In this document: one piece after another, positions 8,782 through 17,800 of the stretch
How positions within the stretch are numbered: the first letter of the stretch is position 1
Layout: each line of letters starts with the position of its first letter
NCBI RefSeq assembly: GCF_001427905.1
Contig: NZ_LMEF01000012.1
Coordinates: forward strand, 235,367-299,366
DNA length: 64,000 bases
Source: Flavobacterium sp. Root420
Lineage (GTDB): Bacteria; Bacteroidota; Bacteroidia; Flavobacteriales; Flavobacteriaceae
Direction: 5' to 3'
The notes under the pieces: generated by a model
Database searches by the model: none
Told to the model about the DNA's origin: nothing
What the model saw: the letters and a program-made list of their open reading frames with translations, nothing else
Translations under genes and position numbers: made by a program

Positions 8782-9141
8782 ATGAACATTTTTGTTGGAA
8801 GCCTTCCATTCAGTATTGAGGAAGCAGATTTAAGAGAGTCTTTCGAGGCTTACGGAGCAGTAGATTCAGTTAAGATTATTACTGATAAATTTACAGGAAG
8901 AAGCAAAGGTTTTGGTTTTGTTGAGATGCCAAACGATGCTGAAGCTCAAAAAGCAATTGATGAATTGAACGGAGCTACTGTTCAAGGTCGTGCAATTGTG
9001 GTTAATAAATCTGAACCGAAACCAGAAGGGGAAAGAAGAAGCTTCAACAATAACAGTCGTGGTGGAGATTCACGCGGAGGTTATGGTGGAGGAAACAGCC
9101 GTGGTGGAAATGACCGTGGTGGTAACAGAGGAGGATATTAA
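8782..9141 (+). CDS. Glycine-rich RNA-binding protein (single RRM)
   Basis: Small cytoplasmic RNA-binding protein of 119 aa. One RRM occupies about 1-80 with RNP2 IFVGSL and RNP1 KGFGFVEM, both with the aromatic RNA-stacking residues. The tail (about 88-119) is Gly/Arg/Asn-rich (SRGGDSRGGYGGG). Such proteins are frequent in Bacteroidota, where they have been linked to RNA stability and cold response; the targets of this one are unknown. TACATTTG at 8750-8757 is a good -7 element. A GAAA-loop terminator follows. Confidence 0.93.
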   Translation: MNIFVGSLPFSIEEADLRESFEAYGAVDSVKIITDKFTGRSKGFGFVEMPNDAEAQKAIDELNGATVQGRAIVVNKSEPKPEGERRSFNNNSRGGDSRGGYGGGNSRGGNDRGGNRGGY

Positions 9142-9160
9142 TATTTTTTTCTAAATATAT

Positions 9161-9193
9161 AAAAGGGATCAACGAAAGTTGATCCCTTTTTTT
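9161..9193 (+). terminator. Terminator of the RRM gene
   Basis: A 13-bp stem (AAAAGGGATCAAC and its complement) is closed by a GAAA tetraloop and followed by seven T. It lies 20 bases after the RRM stop codon. Confidence 0.9.
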
Positions 9194-9203
9194 GTTTAAA
9201 ATT

Positions 9204-9258
9204 GTTTCAAGTTTCAGGTTTCACGTTCCAACATAACTTGAAACCTGAAACCTGAAAC
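9204..9258. repeat. Inverted repeat of the CAAGTTTCAGGTTTC family
   Basis: GTTTCAAGTTTCAGGTTTC on the left is mirrored by TTGAAACCTGAAACCTGAAAC on the right (one written arm shortened). It lies after leuB and may help end the leu operon. Direct copies of the same motif occur at about 40345-40380. Confidence 0.6.
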
Positions 9259-9266
9259 AAATAAAA

Positions 9267-10328
9267 CTATAGATTCTCTACAAGCCAATCTCCAACTTCG
9301 CTGGTTTTGTATGCTTTTGATCCTTTTGGAGCTAAATCTTCAGTAACAATTCCTTGCTCTAATGATTTATTTACAACTGCTCTAATAGCTTCGGCTTCGT
9401 CTTTTAAACCAAAAGCATCTTCGAACATCATCGCTGCAGATAAAATAGTGGCTAACGGGTTAGCAATATTTAATCCGGTAGCTTGTGGGTAAGATCCGTG
9501 GATTGGTTCGTATAATGAAGTATGTTCTCCAACTGAAGCAGAAGGCATTAATCCCATAGAGCCTGAAATTACAGACGCTTCGTCAGTTAAGATATCTCCA
9601 AATAAATTTTCTGTAATTAAAACATCATAAGAGTTTGGCCATTGCACCAAACGCATGGCAACAGCATCAACAAATTCGTATGAAACTGTAACTTCAGGAT
9701 AATCTTTTTCCATAGCCTGAACTGTTTCTCTCCATAAACGTGAAGTTTCCAAAACGTTTGCTTTATCAACACAACAAAGTTTTTTGCTACGAGTCATCGC
9801 TAATTCAAAACCTTTTTTAGCCAAACGCTGCACTTCAGCTCTGGTATAAACACAGTTGTCAAAAGCAGTTTCTCCATTGTCTTTTCTTCCTTTTTCTCCA
9901 AAGTAGATTCCGCCAGTTAATTCTCTTAAGAAAACTAAATCAGTTCCTTCGATTCTTTCTCTTTTTAAAGGAGAATTATCAATTAAAGAAGGGAAAGTAA
10001 AAGTTGGACGTACATTAGCAAACAATCCTAATTTTTTACGCATCAACAATAATCCCTGTTCCGGACGAACTGGTGCACTTGGATCATTATCATATTTTGG
10101 GTGACCAATAGCTCCAAATAAAACAGCATCAGCAGCCATACAAACTTCGTGCGTTTCATCAGGATAAGGAACTCCAACTGCATCAATAGCACAAGCTCCT
10201 GTAAGAGCCGGTGTCCATATTATTTCGTGATTGAATTTTTTTGCAATAGCATCAGATACTTTTACAGCTTCATTAATTACTTCTGGTCCGATTCCGTCAC
10301 CGGCTAAAAGGGCTATGTTAAATTTCAT
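9267..10328 (-). CDS. leuB: 3-isopropylmalate dehydrogenase
   Basis: Catalyses the NAD-dependent oxidation and decarboxylation of 3-isopropylmalate, the third leucine-specific step. Seen: N-terminal ALLAGDGIGPEV, the RPEQGLLLMRKKLGLFANVRP segment (substrate-binding Arg residues), ENLFGDILTDEASV with the metal-binding Asp residues, and EPIHGSYP for NAD binding. 353 aa is normal. Last gene of the leuC-leuD-leuA-leuB operon, 113 bases after the leuA-type gene; that gap holds a palindrome of the AAAGGTTCAAAGG family. Confidence 0.97.
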   Translation of the reverse strand: MKFNIALLAGDGIGPEVINEAVKVSDAIAKKFNHEIIWTPALTGACAIDAVGVPYPDETHEVCMAADAVLFGAIGHPKYDNDPSAPVRPEQGLLLMRKKLGLFANVRPTFTFPSLIDNSPLKRERIEGTDLVFLRELTGGIYFGEKGRKDNGETAFDNCVYTRAEVQRLAKKGFELAMTRSKKLCCVDKANVLETSRLWRETVQAMEKDYPEVTVSYEFVDAVAMRLVQWPNSYDVLITENLFGDILTDEASVISGSMGLMPSASVGEHTSLYEPIHGSYPQATGLNIANPLATILSAAMMFEDAFGLKDEAEAIRAVVNKSLEQGIVTEDLAPKGSKAYKTSEVGDWLVENL

Positions 10329-10334
10329 TTTTTT

Positions 10335-10441
10335 TATTTTTTATTTTAAGGTTCAAAGGTTCAGAGGAGCAAAGGTTCAAAGTTTTAAAAGACAAAGAGA
10401 AAACCTTTGTGCCTCTGTAACTTTGACCCTTTGCACCTTTT
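10335..10441. repeat. Palindromic repeat of the CAAAGG family in the leu operon
   Basis: Arms rich in AAAGGTTCAAAG (left, 10350-10385) and CTTTGACCCTTTGCACCTTT (right, 10420-10440) form an imperfect inverted repeat. A related element lies at about 50065-50140. Confidence 0.6.
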
Positions 10442-11962
10442 TTAAGCAATTACATTAAGCATTTTTTGCGTCGCAATAATTGCTGCAACAGTTTGATCAG
10501 AATCTAAACCGCGGGTTTTAAATTCTTTTTCATTATTTACCCAGGTAATGATGGTTTCGCATAAAGCATCAGAACTACTTCCTGGCGGAATTCTCACGGC
10601 GTAATCAATCAATTTTGGAAGCGTTAGTTTTTTGCTTTTGTAAATTTTGCCTAAAGCATTCATAAAAGCATCAAACTGACCATCGCCCTGAGCATTTTCT
10701 TCAATGACTTCGCCATCAATTTTTAAAAGCAAAGTAGTTGACGGACGCATTCCCTTTGAATGTACTAATATATAGGATTCAATTGTAATTTTATCTTCGT
10801 AGGTATGACTATCCAAAACATCAGAGATAATGTATGGTAAATCTTCCTTAGTAACGGTTTCTTTCTTATCGCCTAGTTCAATGATTCTTTGGGTAACCAA
10901 TTTCAAGTCTTCCTGGTTTAATTTCAAACCTAATTCCTGAAGATTTTTTTCGATATTGGCTTTTCCGGAAGTCTTTCCTAAAGCGTATTTTCTTTTTCTT
11001 CCAAAGCGTTCCGGAAGCAAATCATTAAAGTACAAATTGTTTTTATTATCTCCATCAGCATGAATTCCGGCAGTTTGCGTGAAGACATTATCACCAACAA
11101 TTGGTTTATTAGCAGGAATTCTATATCCGGTAAAAGTTTCAACAAGCTTACTTACGGTATATAAAGAGGTTTCCTTAATATTAATGCTAACCTCTGGCAA
11201 ATAATCATTTATTACGGCAACAGTACTTTCGAGCGGCGCATTTCCAGCACGTTCTCCCATTCCGTTTACGGTTACATGAAGTCCGTTTATGCCAGCTTTT
11301 ATCGCTTCCATCACATTGGCAACGCTTAAATCGTAATCGTTATGCGCATGAAAATCAAAATGAATGGTTGGGTATTTTGCCCTGATTTTTGAAATAAATT
11401 CGAATGTAAACGACGGAATTAAAACACCTAAAGTATCAGGCAATAAAATTCTTTTAATAGGCTGAGTGGCTAAGAAATCCAGAAACTGGAAAACATAATC
11501 GGGAGAATTTCGCATTCCGTTGCTCCAATCTTCCAAATAAACATTGGTTTCAATATTATTTTCTTTTGCTAATGCGATGATTTGAGCAATTTCTGAAAAG
11601 TGTTGTTCCGGAGTTTTTTTTAATTGATGCGTTAAGTGATTCATTGAACCTTTGGTCAACAAATTTTGCACTTTGGCACCTGCTTTTTTCATCCATTCAA
11701 TTGAAACTCCTCCGTCTACAAAAGACAATACTTCAATTCGATTGATGTAACCTTTCTCAGTCGCCCAGGTTGTAATGCCTTTTACGGCCTGAAATTCGCC
11801 TTCGCTTACGCGGGCAGAAGCAATTTCGATTCTATCAATATTTAATTCCTCCAACAATAATTGTGCAATGGTCAATTTTTCTGCAGCAGAAAAAGATACT
11901 CCTGAGGTTTGTTCACCATCACGGAGCGTTGTGTCCATTATTTCAATTTTTCTTTTTTCCAT
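10442..11962 (-). CDS. leuA: 2-isopropylmalate synthase family enzyme (LeuA-type; citramalate synthase possible)
   Basis: Condenses acetyl-CoA with a 2-oxoacid, expected to be 2-oxoisovalerate, at the entry to leucine synthesis. The HMGL-like TIM barrel (about 1-280) carries DTTLRDGEQT and the metal-binding HAHNDYDL near 203-210, then GLHVTVNGMGERAGNAPLE. A LeuA dimer/regulatory domain lies at about 370-506 (AVRIPPGSSSDALCE). 506 aa. Position inside leuCD...B favours isopropylmalate synthase, but this branch also contains (R)-citramalate synthases, which the sequence alone does not exclude. The regulatory domain suggests leucine or isoleucine feedback. Confidence 0.88.
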   Translation of the reverse strand: MEKRKIEIMDTTLRDGEQTSGVSFSAAEKLTIAQLLLEELNIDRIEIASARVSEGEFQAVKGITTWATEKGYINRIEVLSFVDGGVSIEWMKKAGAKVQNLLTKGSMNHLTHQLKKTPEQHFSEIAQIIALAKENNIETNVYLEDWSNGMRNSPDYVFQFLDFLATQPIKRILLPDTLGVLIPSFTFEFISKIRAKYPTIHFDFHAHNDYDLSVANVMEAIKAGINGLHVTVNGMGERAGNAPLESTVAVINDYLPEVSINIKETSLYTVSKLVETFTGYRIPANKPIVGDNVFTQTAGIHADGDNKNNLYFNDLLPERFGRKRKYALGKTSGKANIEKNLQELGLKLNQEDLKLVTQRIIELGDKKETVTKEDLPYIISDVLDSHTYEDKITIESYILVHSKGMRPSTTLLLKIDGEVIEENAQGDGQFDAFMNALGKIYKSKKLTLPKLIDYAVRIPPGSSSDALCETIITWVNNEKEFKTRGLDSDQTVAAIIATQKMLNVIA

Positions 11963-12029
11963 ATTGATTTTCTATATTCCTTTAAAATGAAATTATAGTT
12001 GTGTTGTCTTGGTTTTGTTTAACTTATAA

Positions 12030-12062
12030 AGACCCGACAGGTTTCAAAAACCTGTCGGGTCT
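12030..12062. repeat. Perfect palindrome inside the leu operon
   Basis: AGACCCGACAGGTTT and its exact complement surround a short CAA centre. It lies between leuD and the leuA-type gene. There is no T run on the minus strand, so it is unlikely to be a full terminator; it could be a processing or attenuating hairpin. Confidence 0.75.
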
Positions 12063-12083
12063 CATAGGACCGAACCTGATTTT

Positions 12084-12680
12084 TTAGTAAGGAAGTTTAT
12101 CGGCGAAAGCCACAATATCTTCCTTAATATTTTGCAAATAATCAATGTCGTCAAATCCATTGATCATGTTGTTCTTTTTGTAACCGTTAATTGCAAAAGA
12201 TTCTGATTGACCAGTTGCCAATAAAGTAATCGTTTGGTTTGGCAGGTTGATTTCTAATTCTGTTTTAGGATCAGCTTCGATTGCTTTAAAAATAGTATCG
12301 GCAAATTCAGGGCTAACCTGAACTGGCAAAACACCAATATTCAAACAGTTTCCTTTGAAGATATCTGCGAAGAAACTCGAAACTACAGCTCTAAAACCGT
12401 AATCGTAAACTGCCCATGCAGCATGTTCTCTTGAAGACCCTGAACCGAAGTTTTTTCCTCCAACCAAAATTTTTCCATTGTAAGTTGAATCGTTTAAAAC
12501 GAAATCAGCTTTTGGAGTATCATCTCCGTTATATCTCCAGTCTCTGAAAAGATTATCTCCAAAACCTTCACGTTTTGTAGCTTTTAAGAAACGAGCCGGA
12601 ATAATTTGATCTGTATCTACGTTCTCAATTGGCAGTGGCACTGCACTGCTGGTAAGTATATTAAATTTATCGTATGCCAT
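12084..12680 (-). CDS. leuD: 3-isopropylmalate dehydratase small subunit
   Basis: Swivel-domain subunit that pairs with LeuC to isomerise 2- to 3-isopropylmalate. Seen: [19 protein letters not shown] at the N-terminus and [21 protein letters not shown], the hallmark of LeuD. 198 aa is normal. Second gene of the operon, 153 bases after leuC; the gap is filled by GCTTTAGGCAGTAAGC-type repeats. Confidence 0.97.
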   Translation of the reverse strand: MAYDKFNILTSSAVPLPIENVDTDQIIPARFLKATKREGFGDNLFRDWRYNGDDTPKADFVLNDSTYNGKILVGGKNFGSGSSREHAAWAVYDYGFRAVVSSFFADIFKGNCLNIGVLPVQVSPEFADTIFKAIEADPKTELEINLPNQTITLLATGQSESFAINGYKKNNMINGFDDIDYLQNIKEDIVAFADKLPY

Positions 12681-12684
12681 TGTT

Positions 12685-12833
12685 TTTTGCTTTAAGCTGT
12701 AGGCAGTAAGCTTTAGGCCTTTCCTACAGTGTATTTGTTTTTTTTTTTGCTTTAGGCAGTAAGCTATAAGCTTTATGCCTTTTTCTAATCTTTTAAAAGC
12801 TTAAAGCCTATTGCTTAAAGCTTATAGCAAGAA
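12685..12833. repeat. AAGCTTTAAGC-type repeats between leuC and leuD
   Basis: Alternating GCTTTAAGC, GGCAGTAAGCT and AGCTTTAGGC motifs in both orientations form an imperfect inverted repeat of about 140 bases. No open frame or terminator T run is seen for the minus strand. Confidence 0.6.
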
Positions 12834-14228
12834 TTAAAATAATTCTCTCGGATCTGTCAATTTTCCTGTAACAGCAGCAGCGGCAGCCATAATTGGGCTT
12901 GCTAATAATGTTCTTGAACCAGGACCCTGACGACCTTCAAAGTTTCTGTTTGATGTACTCACCGCATATTTTCCAGCTGGAACTTTATCATCGTTCATTG
13001 CTAAACATGCTGAACATCCCGGCTGACGTAATACGAAACCAGCTTCAGTTAAAATATCTAAAATACCTTCTTCTTTAATCTGAGCTTCAACAACGTGAGA
13101 ACCCGGAACTAACCAAGCCGTAACATTATCTGCTTTTTTTCTTCCTTTTACAATTTCGGCGAAAGCTCTAAAATCTTCAATACGGCCGTTTGTACAACTT
13201 CCCAAGAAAACATAATCAATTGGTTTTCCAATCATTACATCATCTTCCTGGAAACCCATGTAAGCAAGAGATTTTTTATAAGTTTCCTCACCGCCTTCAA
13301 CCTGATTGGCATTCGGAATATGTTTTGAGATACCAATTCCCATTCCAGGGTTAGTACCGTAAGTAATCATTGGTTCAATATCTGAAGCGTTGATGTTTAA
13401 TTCAGCATCAAAAACAGCATCAGCATCAGTCTTTAAAGTTTTCCAATATTCAACTGCTTTAGTCCAAGCTTCTCCTTTTGGAGCATATAATCTTCCTTCT
13501 AGGAAATCAAAAGTTTTTTGGTCAGGAGCGATCATTCCACCACGGGCACCCATTTCGATACTAAGGTTACAAACCGTCATACGACCTTCCATTGTCATAT
13601 TTTCGAAAACATCTCCGGCGTATTCAACAAAATAACCTGTTCCTCCAGAAGTAGTTAATTGCGCAATGATATAAAGTGCAACGTCTTTTGGACCAACACC
13701 TTTGCTCAATTGACCGTTTACGTTGATACGCATTTTCTTTGGTTTTGGCTGCATGATACATTGTGTAGAAAGTACCATCTCAACTTCAGAAGTTCCGATA
13801 CCAAAAGCAATAGCTCCAAAAGCACCGTGAGTAGAAGTATGTGAATCTCCACAAACAATAGTAGCACCTGGCAAAGTAATTCCGTTTTCAGGACCAACTA
13901 CGTGTACAATTCCATTTTTAATGTGACCTAATCCCCAGTGCGAAATTCCGTATTCGGCAGCATTATCTTCAAGCGCTTTAAGCTGATTTGCAGATAAAGT
14001 ATCTTCAACTGGTAAATGTTGGTTTATGGTTGGTGTATTGTGATCTGCAGTTGCAAAAGTACGTTCTGGATATAAAACCTTAACGCCTCTGGCTTTTAAT
14101 CCTAAAAAAGCAACAGGACTCGTAACTTCATGAATGAAATGACGGTCAATAAAAAACACATCTGGTCCATCTTCAATTTTACGCACTACATGTGAATCCC
14201 ATACTTTGTCAAATAATGTCTTACTCAT
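12834..14228 (-). CDS. leuC: 3-isopropylmalate dehydratase large subunit
   Basis: Aconitase-family [4Fe-4S] subunit for the second leucine-specific step. Cluster-binding cysteines are present in GSCTNGR and in [11 protein letters not shown]. Other family motifs: [19 protein letters not shown] and the C-terminal [20 protein letters not shown] (read as NRNFEGRQG). 464 aa is normal. First gene of leuC-leuD-leuA-leuB. The promoter is 60-90 bases upstream (14288-14317), giving a leader of roughly 50 nt with no obvious leucine-rich peptide or riboswitch. Confidence 0.97.
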   Translation of the reverse strand: MSKTLFDKVWDSHVVRKIEDGPDVFFIDRHFIHEVTSPVAFLGLKARGVKVLYPERTFATADHNTPTINQHLPVEDTLSANQLKALEDNAAEYGISHWGLGHIKNGIVHVVGPENGITLPGATIVCGDSHTSTHGAFGAIAFGIGTSEVEMVLSTQCIMQPKPKKMRINVNGQLSKGVGPKDVALYIIAQLTTSGGTGYFVEYAGDVFENMTMEGRMTVCNLSIEMGARGGMIAPDQKTFDFLEGRLYAPKGEAWTKAVEYWKTLKTDADAVFDAELNINASDIEPMITYGTNPGMGIGISKHIPNANQVEGGEETYKKSLAYMGFQEDDVMIGKPIDYVFLGSCTNGRIEDFRAFAEIVKGRKKADNVTAWLVPGSHVVEAQIKEEGILDILTEAGFVLRQPGCSACLAMNDDKVPAGKYAVSTSNRNFEGRQGPGSRTLLASPIMAAAAAVTGKLTDPRELF

Positions 14229-14287
14229 TTTTTATTTTTTTTAATTGTAATTTCTATAATCACAGCAATTTTCTGATAATAGCAAAA

Positions 14288-14317
14288 CAAAAGTAAAAAA
14301 AGATACAAAGTGGTCAA
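14288..14317 (-). promoter_or_regulatory. Probable promoter of the leuCDAB operon
   Basis: On the minus strand TTG (14317-14315) is followed by exactly 19 bases and then TACTTTTG (14295-14288), a full match to the Bacteroidota pattern TTG-N19-TAnnTTTG. The leuC ATG is about 60 bases downstream. Confidence 0.75.
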
Positions 14318-14893
14318 TTTCAATATTTCATTATATACGATACCCAAACTAAATACAAATTGCTCTTCGTAATTTAGTACGTTTAATTTTGGTCGGAAAA
14401 TGAATGATAAATCGCTTTTGTTTTTCTTTTTCAGATTAATTTTGACTGGATTGCTTTTAATTTTAATAGTTTGCAAATTTATCTCAAAATCACTATAAAA
14501 TATCGGTTTTCATTCGAAAAAATGTAACAAAATGAATAGAAATAGTAATAATTGTTAGTTTTTGATTCTTTAGAGGAATTTCAGAAGTTGTCAATTAATA
14601 TGATTTTGAAGGCTAAAAATTCAATTTAGAATGGATATTGGTAAGTTCAATTTTAATTCAAATACTACGACATCCAAGAAGTGTATTTTTATGAAATTTT
14701 ATGAATTTTAAGAGGAAAACTGATTAATTGATAAGAATGATTTTTTGGTATAGATGGATTTTCTTTCTTCCAAAAAAAGCGTAAATTTGAACCTCCTCCA
14801 TTTTCTATAAAGCAATTTTTTATCCTCCATATAATCAAATGTTTATATTGGTAAAATTGGAATTTGGAGTTTTAATTTTTGTTATTTAACGCT
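14318..14893. other. AT-rich gap between leuC and dnaE
   Basis: About 575 bases with no convincing gene. A -7-like TAAATTTG on the plus strand (14782-14789) may drive dnaE. A minus-strand frame of 83 codons overlapping the leuC start lacks any family pattern and is not called. A 26-codon plus-strand frame from 14631 is also unsupported. Confidence 0.6.
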
Positions 14894-17800
14894 ATGTATT
14901 TAATATTCGATACCGAAACAACCGGATTACCAAAACGCTGGGACGCTCCAATAACCGATTCTGATAACTGGCCTCGCTGTATTCAGATCGCGTGGCAGCT
15001 GCATGACGAAATGGGACAGCTTATCGAACATCAGGATTATTTGGTGAAACCGGACGGATTTAATATTCCGTATGATGCTGAACGTATTCACGGAATTTCG
15101 ACCGAACTGGCTGAAGCCGAGGGAATCACGCTGGCCGAAGTTTTGGAGAAATTCAATATCGCCTTAAGCAAAACCAAATTTATTGTTGGTCAGAATTTAG
15201 GTTTCGACGTCAATATTATGGGAGCTGAATTCCATAGAATGGGCGTGGATTCTCCAATGAGTACAATGCCGGTTTTAGATACCTGTACCGAAGTTACAGC
15301 TTCATTATTACAACTTCCCGGAGGTCGTGGAGGAAAATTCAAACTTCCAACCTTAACCGAATTACATAGTTATCTTTTTAATAAACCTTTCGCGGAAGCC
15401 CACAACGCAACTGCCGATGTTGAGGCAACTACGCGTTGTTTTTTAGAGTTAATCAGAAGAGAGGTTTTTACCAAAGAAGAATTAGATGTTCCGAAGGATT
15501 ATTTCAAGGAATTTCAGGATAGAAATCCACAGGAATTTCCTTTAATTGGTTTAAAACACATCAATTTAAAAGCGGCTTCTGATAAAATCAGAGAGCAAAT
15601 TAAAGCTTTACAAGTTGATGATATACAAACTACAGTTTCAGCCTCTGACAGAGCAGATTTTAAAGCAGCAAAATACGCGCATTTACACAATCATACCCAG
15701 TTTTCGGTTCTTCAATCGACTATAGGAATTGGAAATATTGTTGCTGCTACAGCCAAAAATGGAATGCCAGCCGTTGCCATGACCGATACCGGAAACATGA
15801 TGGGAGCTTTTCATTTTGTGAGCGCTGTTATGAACCATAATAAGGCAGCATCCGGAAAAAATAAAGCTTTAGTTGAAGCCGGAGAAGAACCAACAGAAAC
15901 TGAAATAAAACCAATCGTAGGTTGTGAATTTAATGTCTGTGATAATCACTTAGATAAAAGTAAAAAAGACAACGGAAATCAGGTTGTGTTATTAGCCAAA
16001 AACAAAAACGGTTATCACAATCTGGCAAAAATGTCGTCGATCGCTTTTACAGAAGGTTTTTATTATGTTCCGAGAATTGATCGAAAGATCATTGAAAAAT
16101 ATAAGGAAGATATCATGGTTTTGTCCGGGAATCTATACGGAGAGATTCCGAGTAAAATTCTGAATATCGGTGAAAACCAGGCCGAAGAAGCTTTAATTTG
16201 GTGGGCAGCACAATTTGGTGATGATTTCTATCTGGAAGTCATGCGCCACAATCAGGAAGATGAAAATCGTGTAAACAAAACCCTGATCGAATTTTCTCAA
16301 AAGCATAATGTCAAATTAATTGCTACAAACAATACCTATTATTTAAATAAAGAAGATGCCAATGCACACGACATTTTATTGTGTGTAAAAGATGGTGAAA
16401 AACAGGCAACACCAATTGGTCGTGGTCGTGGTTACCGTTACGGATTACCAAATCAGGAATACTATTATAAGTCGGAAGAAGAGATGAAAAAACTCTTTGC
16501 CGATTTGCCGGAAGCGATTATCAATATTCAGGAAATTGTCGATAAAGTTGAAGGTTACTCACTTTATCGCGATGTATTGCTTCCAAAATTTGATATTCCG
16601 GAAGAATTTATTGTTCCTGAAGATGAAGCTGATGGTGGTGTAAGAGGTGAAAATAAATATCTGCGACACCTTACCATGGTGGGTGCGAAAAAGAGATATG
16701 GCGAAATTACAGAATCTATTCAGGAACGTTTGGATTTTGAGTTATTGACGATTTCAAATTCCGGATATCCGGGTTACTTTTTGATTGTTCAGGATTTCAT
16801 TGCCGAAGCCAGAAATATGGATGTTTCGGTAGGACCGGGGCGTGGATCTGCAGCCGGTTCTGCGGTGGCGTATTGTTTAGGAATTACCAATATAGACCCG
16901 ATTAAGTACGATTTGCTTTTTGAGCGTTTCCTTAATCCGGATCGTGTATCTATGCCCGATATTGATATCGATTTTGATGATGAGGGCCGTGGTCGTGTTA
17001 TGGATTACGTAATCAATAAATACGGAAAAAATCAGGTAGCACAGATTATTACGTATGGTAAAATGGCAACCAAATCAGCGATTCGTGATACGGCACGTGT
17101 ATTGGATTTACCTTTATTTGAAGCCGACAGAATTGCAAAACTGATTCCGGCAATGATGCCGTCGAAGTGGAATTTGGCACGTTTTATTTCTGAAAACGAA
17201 GATGAAGTTAAAAAAGCGCTTCGTTCTGATGAATTCGAGAATGTAAAAGAATTGATCGCCATTGCCAATGAAGATGATTTGGCTGGAGAAACCATTCAGC
17301 AGGCAAAAATCCTGGAAGGATCAATGCGAAATACCGGAATTCACGCCTGTGGGGTAATTATTACGCCATCGGATATTACGAATTTCGTTCCCGTTACAAC
17401 CGCAAAAGATTCCGACTTATATGTAACACAGTTTGATAACTCGGTTGCAGAAAGTGCCGGATTGCTTAAAATGGACTTCTTGGGTCTGAAGACCCTTACA
17501 TTGATAAAAGATACCGTAAAACTGGTAAAATACAGAACAAATATTGATTTGGATCCGGATACTTTCCCGATTGACGATGTTGAAACGTATGCACTTTTCC
17601 AAAGGGGAGAAACGGTTGGAATCTTCCAATATGAGTCACCCGGAATGCAGAAATACATGAAAGATCTGAAGCCGACAGTTTTTGGAGATTTAATTGCAAT
17701 GAATGCCTTGTATCGTCCGGGACCTTTGGAATATATTCCGTCTTTCGTTCGAAGAAAAAATGGGGAAGAGGAAATCAAATACGATTTAGATGCTTGTGAA

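Noticed and set aside
13390..13844. Plus-strand frames inside leuC
   Set aside because: Antisense shadows of a conserved enzyme.
14229..14287. Riboswitch or T-box in the leu leader
   Set aside because: The leader is only about 50 nt, AT-rich and without visible stems.
14225..14476. 83-codon minus-strand frame overlapping the leuC start as a leucine leader peptide
   Set aside because: It begins far upstream of the leuC promoter at 14288-14317 and overlaps leuC; its few Leu codons are not clustered before a terminator/antiterminator pair.
17032..17778. Minus-strand frames of 67-145 codons inside dnaE
   Set aside because: They lie entirely within the conserved polymerase coding sequence and resemble no protein.
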